This document shows, in pieces, positions 26,685 to 34,262 of a DNA stretch of 64,000 nucleotides (position 1 is its first letter; the number at the start of each line of letters is the position of its first letter). A program made the translations under genes and the position numbers. The notes under the pieces are model-generated. The model ran no database searches. It worked only from the letters and a program-made list of their open reading frames with translations, and was not told the DNA's origin. Source of the stretch: Paenibacillus xylanexedens (GTDB taxonomy: Bacteria > Bacillota > Bacilli > Paenibacillales > Paenibacillaceae); assembly GCF_007680605.1 (NCBI RefSeq), contig NZ_VEIO01000008.1, positions 152,302 to 216,301 on the forward strand. The letters run 5' to 3'.

Positions 26685-26742
26685 GGTTGATGTCCTCCCG
26701 TAATAAAACACATTGGGCCTCTTGAAGGCCTATGCTTCTATT

Positions 26743-27201
26743 TTACGAGATCATCACCTGAATATCCATCTCGCCAATTCCATCCATCATCAAAGGAATG
26801 CTAAGCGCTTTTGTTGCATTGAATTTAGCTAAAATTTCAGATTGCATCACTTGAGGAGGCGTAATATCCACGACAACGCCTTGGTTGGACAGAATTGTAC
26901 TTGCATTACCACTGATCATGTTACCGAGCTCAGAGATCGCACTTTTACTCATATCGTCCATCTCGGTGATGACAAAACCACCCATCATAGCTGAAACGAT
27001 TTTCAAAGCCACCGTCTCTTGTATACCAAAAACAATATTTCCGCTCAACTGCCCCGTCATTCCAATTACGATCCAGACATGGTCAGCAATGTACTCTACA
27101 TTTTTCACGCCAAGATTCCCGGTGGAAGGCGAAACCTGGATGAGCTGTTCAAAAACGTTGCGTGCAGATTCCAGGAATGGGTTAATTACTTCCGCTTTCA
27201 C
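26743..27201 (-). CDS. cheX: CheX-type chemotaxis phosphatase
   Basis: A 152-residue CheC/CheX/FliY family protein. SELGNMISGN contains the ExxN active-site pair (Glu and Asn) used to remove phosphate from CheY-P, and the alternating strands VWIVIGMTGQLSGNIVFGI and VVVDITPPQVM match CheX. It would shorten the motility signal in a flagellated cell. GTG at 27201 is preferred because AGGAGG is nine bases upstream; GTG at 27219 overlaps the site. It is isolated from other chemotaxis genes here. Confidence 0.88.
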   Translation of the reverse strand: MKAEVINPFLESARNVFEQLIQVSPSTGNLGVKNVEYIADHVWIVIGMTGQLSGNIVFGIQETVALKIVSAMMGGFVITEMDDMSKSAISELGNMISGNASTILSNQGVVVDITPPQVMQSEILAKFNATKALSIPLMMDGIGEMDIQVMIS

Positions 27202-27651
27202 TGTATATGTCCTCCTCACACTGGGTTATTGGTCACACACCAAAAGTCCCATATTCATTAAATTTATTATACTTTATCACGTACGAGAATTCATTAAGAA
27301 TTCAGGAAATCTTGTGTACTATAATTTATCGTCATTAGAATAGCAAATGTTTATAGCTGTTTTTGTCGCTTTACACTTTTGGAAAGAAATATTATTCCCT
27401 CGTTGATACTGTAAAAAGAATGTAGGACTTTTATACCGGTTGTGTATATAGTTAAAATTTTAAATTTTAGCTTACTTCACATTTATTCCATTTATTTAGT
27501 CCATTAGTCTACTTTCAAATAGGCGTATGCCCTTCATTGCTCTGATCTCCGTAATCCCCTATAATTTAAGATAAAAGAAACAGAACCCGTCACGGAATTC
27601 ACTGCATGACACATGACATACAGAGGATATTTTGTTGCAAGGAGGCCGTAT
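27202..27651. other. AT-rich divergent intergenic region
   Basis: This 450-base stretch lies between cheX (minus) and a LysR-type gene (plus). It is very AT-rich, with runs such as aaaattttaaatttta near 27455-27470. It should hold both promoters, but several TATAAT-like words compete and I cannot choose among them. No gene or long inverted repeat is visible. Confidence 0.4.
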
Positions 27652-28554
27652 ATGAACATCAGCCAGCTCGAAACGCTGATTACTATTTCCAAAACGATGA
27701 GTTTCCGTAAAGCGGGAGAACTTCTCAACCTGACACAGCCGGCTGTCTCCGCTCAGATCAAAAGTCTGGAAGACGAATTCAACACCGTTCTTGTCGATCG
27801 GAATCAACCCGTAACCCTCACCGATCGTGGGCAGGTTTTTCTGGAACATGCTGAACGGATGCTCGATATTGTAGATGAGTTAAAACAAAAGCTGTCCGAT
27901 CTTGATGAAACGCCACAAGGACGTATTGTACTCGGAACAACGACATCCATTGCGATCCAAATATTGCCAAGGGTGCTCTCTTATTTTCAGGATCAATTTC
28001 CACTCATTAAAACAAGCATACAATCTCTGCCCTCCGCGCAGATTTATACACAGGTCGAGAATGGTCTGGTGGATATCGGAATTGGATATTTGACCGAACG
28101 GAACCCTAACCTTAGTACATCGGTGCTATACTACGATACATTTGAGCTTGTTGTATCCCCTTCCCACCCGCTGGCGAAGAAAAAACATGCCGCAGTTGAT
28201 GTACTGCGGAGCACACCTCTGATTCTCCTGTCCCCGGATACGGTTGGGCGCCGGTTTACGGAAGCCGTTTTCAAAAAATATAACATCGAACCCAATGTTG
28301 TCATGGAGTTGTCGAGTAGCGAAGAAGTGAAACGAATGGTGGAGATTGATCTCGGTGCAGCCATTATCTCCAAACAATCTGTTGCACAGGAGCTGCGGCA
28401 AGGTACACTCCGCATGATCCCTTTAAGTGAGCTTGAGGTCAGCCACCCTGTAGGTGTCATTTATAAATCCAGTCGTTATCTGAATTCGGCGATGCATCAG
28501 TTTCTGAGTGATCTCAAAGGCATGCCGGAGACTCAATTTATCAGCTCGGAATAA
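27652..28554 (+). CDS. LysR family transcriptional regulator
   Basis: The N-terminal helix-turn-helix is clear: LETLITISKTMSFRKAGELL with LTQPAVSAQIKSLEDEF as recognition helix. The following periplasmic-binding-like effector domain starts at GRIVLGTTTSIAIQILPRVL. The length of 300 is normal for the family. ATG 27652 follows AAGGAGG with good spacing. Its target is not obvious; the gene downstream, separated by a repeat element, is a PHP phosphatase, and cheX lies divergently upstream. It belongs broadly with CysL/CbbR-type regulators, from which a ligand cannot be deduced. Confidence 0.93.
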   Translation: MNISQLETLITISKTMSFRKAGELLNLTQPAVSAQIKSLEDEFNTVLVDRNQPVTLTDRGQVFLEHAERMLDIVDELKQKLSDLDETPQGRIVLGTTTSIAIQILPRVLSYFQDQFPLIKTSIQSLPSAQIYTQVENGLVDIGIGYLTERNPNLSTSVLYYDTFELVVSPSHPLAKKKHAAVDVLRSTPLILLSPDTVGRRFTEAVFKKYNIEPNVVMELSSSEEVKRMVEIDLGAAIISKQSVAQELRQGTLRMIPLSELEVSHPVGVIYKSSRYLNSAMHQFLSDLKGMPETQFISSE

Positions 28555-28561
28555 GCCTAGA

Positions 28562-28782
28562 TAAGTTGAACTATTCTTTTTACACGTGAACGGAGAGGAC
28601 AGAAAAAACCTGAAAAGCGGAGCGCTCGCCTGAAAGCTTTCTGCAAGAAAGCTACATCGGAAGCATACGCTTATCACCGGATTTTCCCCTTCGGAAAGGG
28701 AATCAAAAAAATCTGGGGATAACAGCGATTGAAGGTTGTTCTGTCATCGGAGTGGATTGTATAAAATCTTCAGTTCAACTTA
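28562..28782 (+). repeat. Dispersed structured intergenic repeat, copy A
   Basis: The outer ends are perfect 11-base inverted repeats (taagttgaact 28562-28572, agttcaactta 28772-28782). Inside are nested arms gacagaa/ttctgtc, ttatc/gataa and cggatttt/aaaatctg around a short cccctt loop. Relatives lie at 33825, 34099, 44380, 51003 and 61676. Compared with the copies at 44380 and 51003, this one carries about 40 extra bases with an additional small hairpin. It separates the LysR and PHP genes. Confidence 0.8.
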
Positions 28783-28813
28783 AATAGATGAAAAGAAAGG
28801 GTAGGGATTCCAT

Positions 28814-29623
28814 ATGAAATTTGATCTTCATACACACCATTTCCGCTGCGGTCATGCGGACGGCAACATCAGGGATTACATTGAAGCAGGCATAGAGGCA
28901 GGACTTCAGGCTATTGGAATCTCGGATCACACCCCTTACTTCGGCAGTGAACTGGAGCAGGCTCATCCGCGAATTGCAATGGGTAAATCTGAATTACAAC
29001 ATTATGTAGCTGAAGTGCTCGCGTTAAAAGAAGAATATGCCGGTAAAATTGACGTTTTGCTCGGAATCGAATCCGACTACTTTCCATCACATGCTGAATT
29101 GTACCGGACAACGCTGGGACAGTACCCGTTCGACTATATTATCGGTTCCGTGCATCACACGGAGGATATCAGTATTTTCAACAAAACCCGCTGGAACGGA
29201 CTAAGCAACGCTCGCAAAATTGAAGTGAAAGAAGGCTACTATGCGCTAATCGCAGAATCGGCCCGTAGCGGCATGTTCCAGATTCTTGGGCATATCGATG
29301 CGATGAAAGGCAACTATCCGCCATTTTCCGAAATTATTGCAGATCATGCGATTGACGAAGCTCTTCAGGTGATAGCCGATGCCAACGTGGCGATTGAGAT
29401 CAACACCTCGGGCAAAACCAAGCTTAGTGGCGGTTGGTACCCGTCCGATGCTATCCTGGAACGTGCCAATCATTACGGCGTAAAAGTGACCTTCGGTTCA
29501 GATGCTCATATCCCGGGCCGGGTAGCTGATGAGCTTGACCTTGTTCGCACACGTCTGCGGGAGATCGGCTTCACCGAATGGGTGTATTTCAAACAAAAGC
29601 AAATGCAGATTGTTCCGCTATAA
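28814..29623 (+). CDS. PHP-domain phosphoesterase, histidinol-phosphatase type
   Basis: A 269-residue PHP protein. Metal ligands are seen in DLHTHHFRCGHA (HxH motif), GISDHTPYF, GIESDYF, GSVHHTED, ILGHIDAMK and FGSDAHIPG, giving the full set for a multi-metal active site. The family includes HisJ/HisK-type histidinol phosphatases, which hydrolyse histidinol phosphate in histidine synthesis; without other his genes nearby that function is only likely. The ATG at 28814 is preceded by GTAGGG. A terminator follows at 29641-29682. Confidence 0.88.
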   Translation: MKFDLHTHHFRCGHADGNIRDYIEAGIEAGLQAIGISDHTPYFGSELEQAHPRIAMGKSELQHYVAEVLALKEEYAGKIDVLLGIESDYFPSHAELYRTTLGQYPFDYIIGSVHHTEDISIFNKTRWNGLSNARKIEVKEGYYALIAESARSGMFQILGHIDAMKGNYPPFSEIIADHAIDEALQVIADANVAIEINTSGKTKLSGGWYPSDAILERANHYGVKVTFGSDAHIPGRVADELDLVRTRLREIGFTEWVYFKQKQMQIVPL

Positions 29624-29640
29624 AAGCTGGTGAAACACAA

Positions 29641-29682
29641 AGATCCCCACGTAGCATGAACTAAGCGTGAGGATCTTTTCTT
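29641..29682 (+). terminator. Terminator after the PHP gene
   Basis: Arms aaagatccccacg and cgtgaggatcttt pair over 13 positions with one mismatch, followed by a T-rich run on the plus strand. Confidence 0.8.
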
Positions 29683-29757
29683 TTCTTGTTTTATCTAATT
29701 CCCTGGTAAGGCTACCCGTCATATCTAACTCACACCCTGTTTCTGGTTCCCATCGTA

Positions 29758-29960
29758 CTCTAACGATCACCAGAAACCTTATTTCGCGTGTATTGGAGGG
29801 TTTTACATTCTAACGATCACCAGAAGCGTTATTCGGGTGAATTTGCTGTAAATAATAGAATTCTGACCGAGTTTCAGCAAAATAAGCTCCAATGGGATCG
29901 TTAGAATTCCAGGCGGCCTGTTCGGGGGCAAATAAGGTTTTCTGAGATCGTTAGAATTCC
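29758..29960. repeat. Inverted array of four 50-bp repeats
   Basis: Two direct copies of TCTAACGATCACCAGAA (from 29759 and 29809) lie exactly 50 bases apart. Two inverted copies ending GATCGTTAGAATTCC (29896-29910 and 29946-29960) also lie exactly 50 bases apart. Each copy extends to a TTATT word on its inner side. The whole forms an imperfect palindrome of about 200 bases centred near 29859. No reading frame spans it. The rest of the interval to 30319 is AT-rich and, apart from a terminator, shows nothing I recognise. Confidence 0.8.
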
Positions 29961-30161
29961 AGAGTTCATAAATTCCAATCAAGGTGTGTCTTGAAACTTT
30001 CTGTGGTGCATCCTTTACTGCCTTTTACCTCCTCCTGTGCCACTTTCCCTTAACGTACCCCAGCATATCTGCGGGAAAATCTCTGGCTTGGAACGAAAAT
30101 TCAGCAAATTTGGCTTTCTTCAGCGTTTTCAGACACACTCTAGTAGATTATATTTTCAGTC

Positions 30162-30191
30162 AAAAAAAATGAACCCGCTCAGAGCGGGTTC
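30162..30191 (-). terminator. Terminator after the GNAT gene
   Basis: Perfect nine-base arms gaacccgct (30171-30179) and agcgggttc (30183-30191) enclose a three-base loop. On the minus strand they are followed by a run of eight T. It lies about 130 bases past the GNAT stop. Confidence 0.85.
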
Positions 30192-30319
30192 CAACAGCAT
30201 TATCTATTATCAAAAAGGGGGTCATGAGATAAGTTTACCCCTTGTCTGTTAGAGTTCAATTGCAACTATATTTCAATTGTGTAACAAATGATTGAAGTTC
30301 GTTTCAGTTACCTTATCCT

Positions 30320-30967
30320 CTATTCCGTTATGACATTCCCGGCTTGTTCGATGTAAGCTTGCGGAAGCTGTTCGAGGTACAGATCATGCTGGAACTGTTC
30401 GCGGTACATACCATACACCTTAACATCCATCGAGCTTTCGAATGCCCCGTCTTCACTGTCGTTCAGTCCATATGACGGAAGATTACGCTCATAAGTCATG
30501 CCCATTTTAAGCAGTACCCGTTCAGAGGAACCATTGGCCTCGTAACAGCGTGCTTCAACTCTCCACAGATGAAGCTCATCAAATCCGAATGTCAGCAAAC
30601 GATGCACCGCTTCCGTGGCCACGCCTTTACCCCAGCACGCCTTGTCCAAGATGTAACCGATCTGTGCAGTCCCTTTTTGATCATTCCAATGCTGAAAAGA
30701 GGTAAGGCCGATCACTTGCTCTCTGCCCTTCCAACAGATGCCGTAATGCAGTGAATCCAGCTTGGCGCTGCTGCTCCGAATCTGGTTTAACAGTTTTCTC
30801 GCCCGAATGGGTGGAGGTTGGCTCCCTCGATTGACGTATCGAATCACTTGAGGATCGGATAAGAGTTCAGATAAAGTGATGTAATCACTTTGACGTAATG
30901 ACCGAAGTACAAGACGCTCTGTCCATAAGGCTGGTAGCCCTTGGATTAGCATATTTCGATTAAGCAT
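30320..30967 (-). CDS. GNAT family N-acetyltransferase (RimJ/RimL-like)
   Basis: A 215-residue acetyltransferase with TERLVLRSLRQSDYITL at the start, the acetyl-CoA loop region YILDKACWGKGVATEAVHRLL (Q/RxxGxG/A type: GKGVAT), and LWRVEARCYEANGSSERVLLKMG, which is the classic RimJ-like ending. It would acetylate an amine, possibly a protein N-terminus or small molecule; the target is unknown. The ATG at 30967 follows AAGGAG by eight bases. It is a monocistronic unit with its own terminator. Confidence 0.9.
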   Translation of the reverse strand: MLNRNMLIQGLPALWTERLVLRSLRQSDYITLSELLSDPQVIRYVNRGSQPPPIRARKLLNQIRSSSAKLDSLHYGICWKGREQVIGLTSFQHWNDQKGTAQIGYILDKACWGKGVATEAVHRLLTFGFDELHLWRVEARCYEANGSSERVLLKMGMTYERNLPSYGLNDSEDGAFESSMDVKVYGMYREQFQHDLYLEQLPQAYIEQAGNVITE

Positions 30968-31110
30968 GACAATCACTCCTTTGCCTAACGGGCTCTAGTC
31001 CGGTAAGACAAGCAAGCTCTAAGGATGATCCGGCATGATCCTACGATTGAATGACATAAATTGTAGTATGTCCTGTCATTATTCAGCTTTATTCGGTCAT
31101 GATACTCCAG

Positions 31111-31842
31111 TTACTCTTGTAATCCGCGATAGATACCTGAGCGTATTTCACGAATATATGCTTCAAGTGCCGGAACTTCTGCTTTTTGTGCAATCCGTAC
31201 TTCATGTTCAATATCGTAAGGAACCCGAACAAACTGAAGGTTAAACGGCTTTTGGCTATCATCGCCGTATTCCCCTTCAAGAATACAATATGAGGCTTGC
31301 GGAAGATCAAGCGGATTACCTACGCTACCCGTGTTAAACAGCATTTTCCCTTCCAGATATTGAAGGAAAGCATTATGAACATCACCATAACCCACCACGT
31401 CAGCCGCTCCAGCCTCTGATTCGTCCGTCGGAGGATCAAACATGGCCAGCCGCTTGTCCATCTCATCCCATGGCTGTACGCGATGGTAGACACTTTGCGG
31501 TGAAGCATGGACTAATCGAACGGTCCGTCCGCTTAATTTGAATTCATAACTGAAGGGAAGGCTTGCCAAATAAGCCACTCTGTCGGCTCCCAGTCGTTCA
31601 GCTTGCCATGTGAAATCACGGACGTCCTGATTCACCGCGATCAGTTCATCCCAGTTGCCACGAATGACCACTTCACATGTTGCTCTGACCTGATCCACCA
31701 CTTCAGCTGGTTGCGGCCCTTTGCCCACAAGATCACCCAGACAAAATATCCTGTTCAAACCACGATGCTGCATATCTTTCATCACAGCTTCCCAGGCAGT
31801 CATGTTGCCATGAATGTCGGATACAATCGCTATACGTTCCAT
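31111..31842 (-). CDS. Calcineurin-like metallophosphatase
   Basis: The motifs IAIVSDIHGNMTAWEAV (DxH), FCLGDLVGKGPQP (GD), VVIRGNWDE (GNxD in place of the more common GNHD) and VGYGDVHNAF (GxxH-type) define a two-metal phosphoesterase. At 243 residues it is close to YfcE/diadenosine-polyphosphatase-like proteins; the natural substrate is unknown. The Trp in GNWD replaces a catalytic His position, which occurs in a recognised subgroup. ATG 31842 has GGGGG seven bases upstream, better than ATG 31857. It ends close to a second metallophosphatase gene upstream (31874), suggesting co-transcription. Confidence 0.87.
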   Translation of the reverse strand: MERIAIVSDIHGNMTAWEAVMKDMQHRGLNRIFCLGDLVGKGPQPAEVVDQVRATCEVVIRGNWDELIAVNQDVRDFTWQAERLGADRVAYLASLPFSYEFKLSGRTVRLVHASPQSVYHRVQPWDEMDKRLAMFDPPTDESEAGAADVVGYGDVHNAFLQYLEGKMLFNTGSVGNPLDLPQASYCILEGEYGDDSQKPFNLQFVRVPYDIEHEVRIAQKAEVPALEAYIREIRSGIYRGLQE

Positions 31843-31873
31843 CTGGTTAACCCCCATTCATGTATGTTAAGCC

Positions 31874-32833
31874 TCATCTTTCACTTACATCATCCCGGCT
31901 TAAATGAAGCACGGTCAGTTCAGGTCTGCATAGAAAACGAATGGGAAGCTGCGTCATGCCAAATCCCCGATTCACGTAAACAGGCATCTGGGGCGTAGAT
32001 GTATAATGCAATCCCTGGATATATTTACGTGACCCCCGCGGAGTCGTCATTGCACCGAACCAGGGAAAACGGACTTGACCACCATGACTGTGACCGGAGA
32101 GTTGCAACCCAAATCCATGCGGAGCGGCATAATCGGCATAATCCGGTTCATGCATAAGTAGCAGTTTCCACACACTCTCACTTAACCCTGTAACGGCCTC
32201 TTCCAAGTCGGGCTCTCCTGTTAACGCATCATCCAGACCTACTACCGCAAACTTTCCGTTTCCACGTTCAATAACGATATGCTGGTTGAGTAAAAGGGTA
32301 AAGCCCGCTTCACGGAACATCTCCATCACATCCTGCTGTTGACGTCCTCGATAATCATGATTCCCGAGCACCGCAAACTTCCCGTACCTTGCTGTCATAG
32401 AGGCAAGAATCGGTACACACTCACGCATTGGCTCGGATTGTCTCTCAACGATATCTCCGGTAAAACAGATGAGATCCGGTTGCTGATCCTTGATTTGCTC
32501 TGCCAGTTTGCTCAACTGTTTTCGCCCTGTATGAAAACCAAGGTGTACATCACTGAAATGAACGACACGCAGTCCATTAAACGCTTCAGGAAATGAGGGG
32601 AACTTAAGATCAATATGATTGACTTGTAGACGCCGCGGCTCCCAAAGCGCGTATCCCAGTGTCAGCACACTCGCTACCAAAGTCATTACATGTTTTCGTA
32701 GTTGGAACATTCGACGAGAAGGATCATGATCCTTTTCTTCTCCAGGAAAAAGAGGTGAATTCGAACGGTTTGGCCCGTTCAAGTGTCGGGACGGCGAGTT
32801 GCCGCGGTTCAACCGTGGTGTCTTTCCCATCAT
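31874..32833 (-). CDS. Membrane-anchored metallophosphoesterase (YkuE-like)
   Basis: After about 45 polar residues (NRGNSPSRHLNGPNRS) comes one hydrophobic segment, MTLVASVLTLGYALW, probably a signal anchor. The catalytic domain shows VVHFSDVHLGFH, CFTGDIVE, AVLGNHDYRG, LLLMHEPDYAD and LSGHSHGGQVRFPW, the complete DxH...GHxH metallophosphoesterase set. YkuE-type enzymes act outside the cytoplasmic membrane; the substrate is not known here. The start may be ATG 32833 or the adjacent ATG 32830, both after GAGGAGGGG. It precedes the other metallophosphatase gene by 31 bases. Confidence 0.9.
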   Translation of the reverse strand: MMGKTPRLNRGNSPSRHLNGPNRSNSPLFPGEEKDHDPSRRMFQLRKHVMTLVASVLTLGYALWEPRRLQVNHIDLKFPSFPEAFNGLRVVHFSDVHLGFHTGRKQLSKLAEQIKDQQPDLICFTGDIVERQSEPMRECVPILASMTARYGKFAVLGNHDYRGRQQQDVMEMFREAGFTLLLNQHIVIERGNGKFAVVGLDDALTGEPDLEEAVTGLSESVWKLLLMHEPDYADYAAPHGFGLQLSGHSHGGQVRFPWFGAMTTPRGSRKYIQGLHYTSTPQMPVYVNRGFGMTQLPIRFLCRPELTVLHLSRDDVSER

Positions 32834-32934
32834 TCCCCTCCTCGGCTCAGTTTTCTTAAAAGTTGTTACAGGTCATATCCATCCCTGTAGTATACCATAT
32901 TCTGCCTTGCATGCTTGCTTCCTTCGATTGATGA

Positions 32935-32981
32935 CAAAAGAAGCCGTGACCCGCCAAATTCTGCGCGGGATCACGACTTCT
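32935..32981 (-). terminator. Terminator after sdhB
   Basis: The outer arms agaag/cttct and inner gtga/tcac and cccgc/gcggg form a nearly continuous stem between 32939 and 32981, and the minus strand continues with TTTT. It closes the sdh operon. Confidence 0.8.
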
Positions 32982-33020
32982 CAGAGGAGCAGATTGAACC
33001 TCTGCTTCTCGATTACACCA

Positions 33021-33785
33021 TTATACACCCAGCCAACGTTTGAACATATGCTTGGTGGTTTGTTTATTCATCTCAGCGATGGACGTTGTGAGCGGGATGC
33101 CTTTTGGACATGAACGCACACAGTTCTGCGAGTTTCCGCAGCCTTCAATACCGCCATCGTCCATCAACGCTTCCAGACGTTCTTCTGCGTTCATCTCACC
33201 GGTAGGGTGAGCGTTAAACAGACGAACCTGGGACAGCGCAGCTGGACCAATAAAATCCGTTTTTTCGTTAACGTTCGGACAAGCTTCGAGACATACGCCA
33301 CAAGTCATACACTTGGATAGCTCATAAGCCCACTGACGTTTCTTCTCAGGCATACGGGGCCCTGGACCAAGGTCATACGTACCATCGATTGGAATCCATG
33401 CTTTAACGCGCTTCAGAGCGTTAAACATCCGCGTACGGTCAATGACAAGGTCACGTACCACCGGGAAAGTTTTCATGGGTTCAATGCGAACGGGTTGTTC
33501 AAGCTTGTCGATCAAAGCCGCACACGCTTGACGCGGTTTGCCGTTAATAACCATGGAGCAGGCGCCGCACACTTCTTCAAGACAGTTGGATTCCCAACAA
33601 ACCGGCGCAATGGATTTACCATCCTTATTTACCGGGTTCCGCTGAATCTCCATCAGGGCGCTGATCACGTTCATGTTCGGACGGTACGGAAGTTCAAACT
33701 CCTCAGTATATGAAGATGACTCCGGGCTGTCTTGACGGGTGATAATAAACTTGACGGTTTTACTCACTGTTGCTTGTTCCGCCAT
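33021..33785 (-). CDS. sdhB: Succinate dehydrogenase iron-sulfur subunit
   Basis: A 254-residue electron-transfer subunit. The plant-type 2Fe-2S cluster ligands lie in CWESNCLEEVCGAC plus a later Cys in PRQAC. The 4Fe-4S and 3Fe-4S ligands lie in CMTCGVCLEACP and CGNSQNCVRSCPKG. It passes electrons from the FAD of SdhA to the quinone site at the membrane anchor. ATG 33785 follows GAGGAGGGG; the frame upstream has no better start. A spacer of 477 bases separates it from sdhA. That is far longer than usual in this operon and is filled by two repeat copies. Confidence 0.97.
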   Translation of the reverse strand: MAEQATVSKTVKFIITRQDSPESSSYTEEFELPYRPNMNVISALMEIQRNPVNKDGKSIAPVCWESNCLEEVCGACSMVINGKPRQACAALIDKLEQPVRIEPMKTFPVVRDLVIDRTRMFNALKRVKAWIPIDGTYDLGPGPRMPEKKRQWAYELSKCMTCGVCLEACPNVNEKTDFIGPAALSQVRLFNAHPTGEMNAEERLEALMDDGGIEGCGNSQNCVRSCPKGIPLTTSIAEMNKQTTKHMFKRWLGV

Positions 33786-33824
33786 ATCGTTGTCCCCTCC
33801 TCTGGTGACGATGATTGTATTGCT

Positions 33825-33985
33825 GGTGCGCAAAGCTGATTGTTTGGGTGCTCGGGTGGACGCTCCGGTCGCGGAATGCCCCTTGGATCGCCATTATCCT
33901 CGTATTTTTTGATCCACCCTTACCGGGGTGAAAATTCGATGATAAAGGCGAACGCTTTGCTTCTTTTCGGGCATTTCCGCTTCCT
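33825..33985 (-). repeat. Dispersed structured intergenic repeat, copy D (between sdhA and sdhB)
   Basis: This copy is about 90 percent identical to the one at 34099-34256 and has the same hairpin plan: outer arms ggaatgccc/gggcatttcc, then ttatc/gataa, then a central caccc/ggggtg hairpin. It ends with gcgaacgctttgc. In the sdh transcript it is read in the same sense as copy A in its given orientation. Confidence 0.8.
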
Positions 33986-34098
33986 GCGCTACGCCGTGCA
34001 CCTTGTGCTGCTTTGCTGGAAGTTGCAATCCATTCATCTGGATTGCTTTAAATTTTTGTGGAAGCCTGCTCATGCTGAGCTTCCTTGAAATGAATGAA

Positions 34099-34256
34099 GG
34101 TGCGCAAAGCTGTTTGTTTGGGTGCTCGGTAGACGCTCCGGTCACGGAATGCCCCTTGGATCGCCATTATCCTCGAATTTTTGATCCACCCTTACCGGGG
34201 TGAAAATTCGATGATAAACGCGAACGCTTTGCTTCTTTCGGGCATTTCCGCTTCCT
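34099..34256 (-). repeat. Dispersed structured intergenic repeat, copy E (between sdhA and sdhB)
   Basis: The second direct copy in the sdhA-sdhB spacer. Here the inner arms cgaatttt/aaaattcg are perfect, whereas copy D has a mismatch. It ends six bases before the sdhA stop codon. The 113 bases between copies D and E (33986-34098) show no gene. Confidence 0.8.
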
Positions 34257-34262
34257 CCCGTA

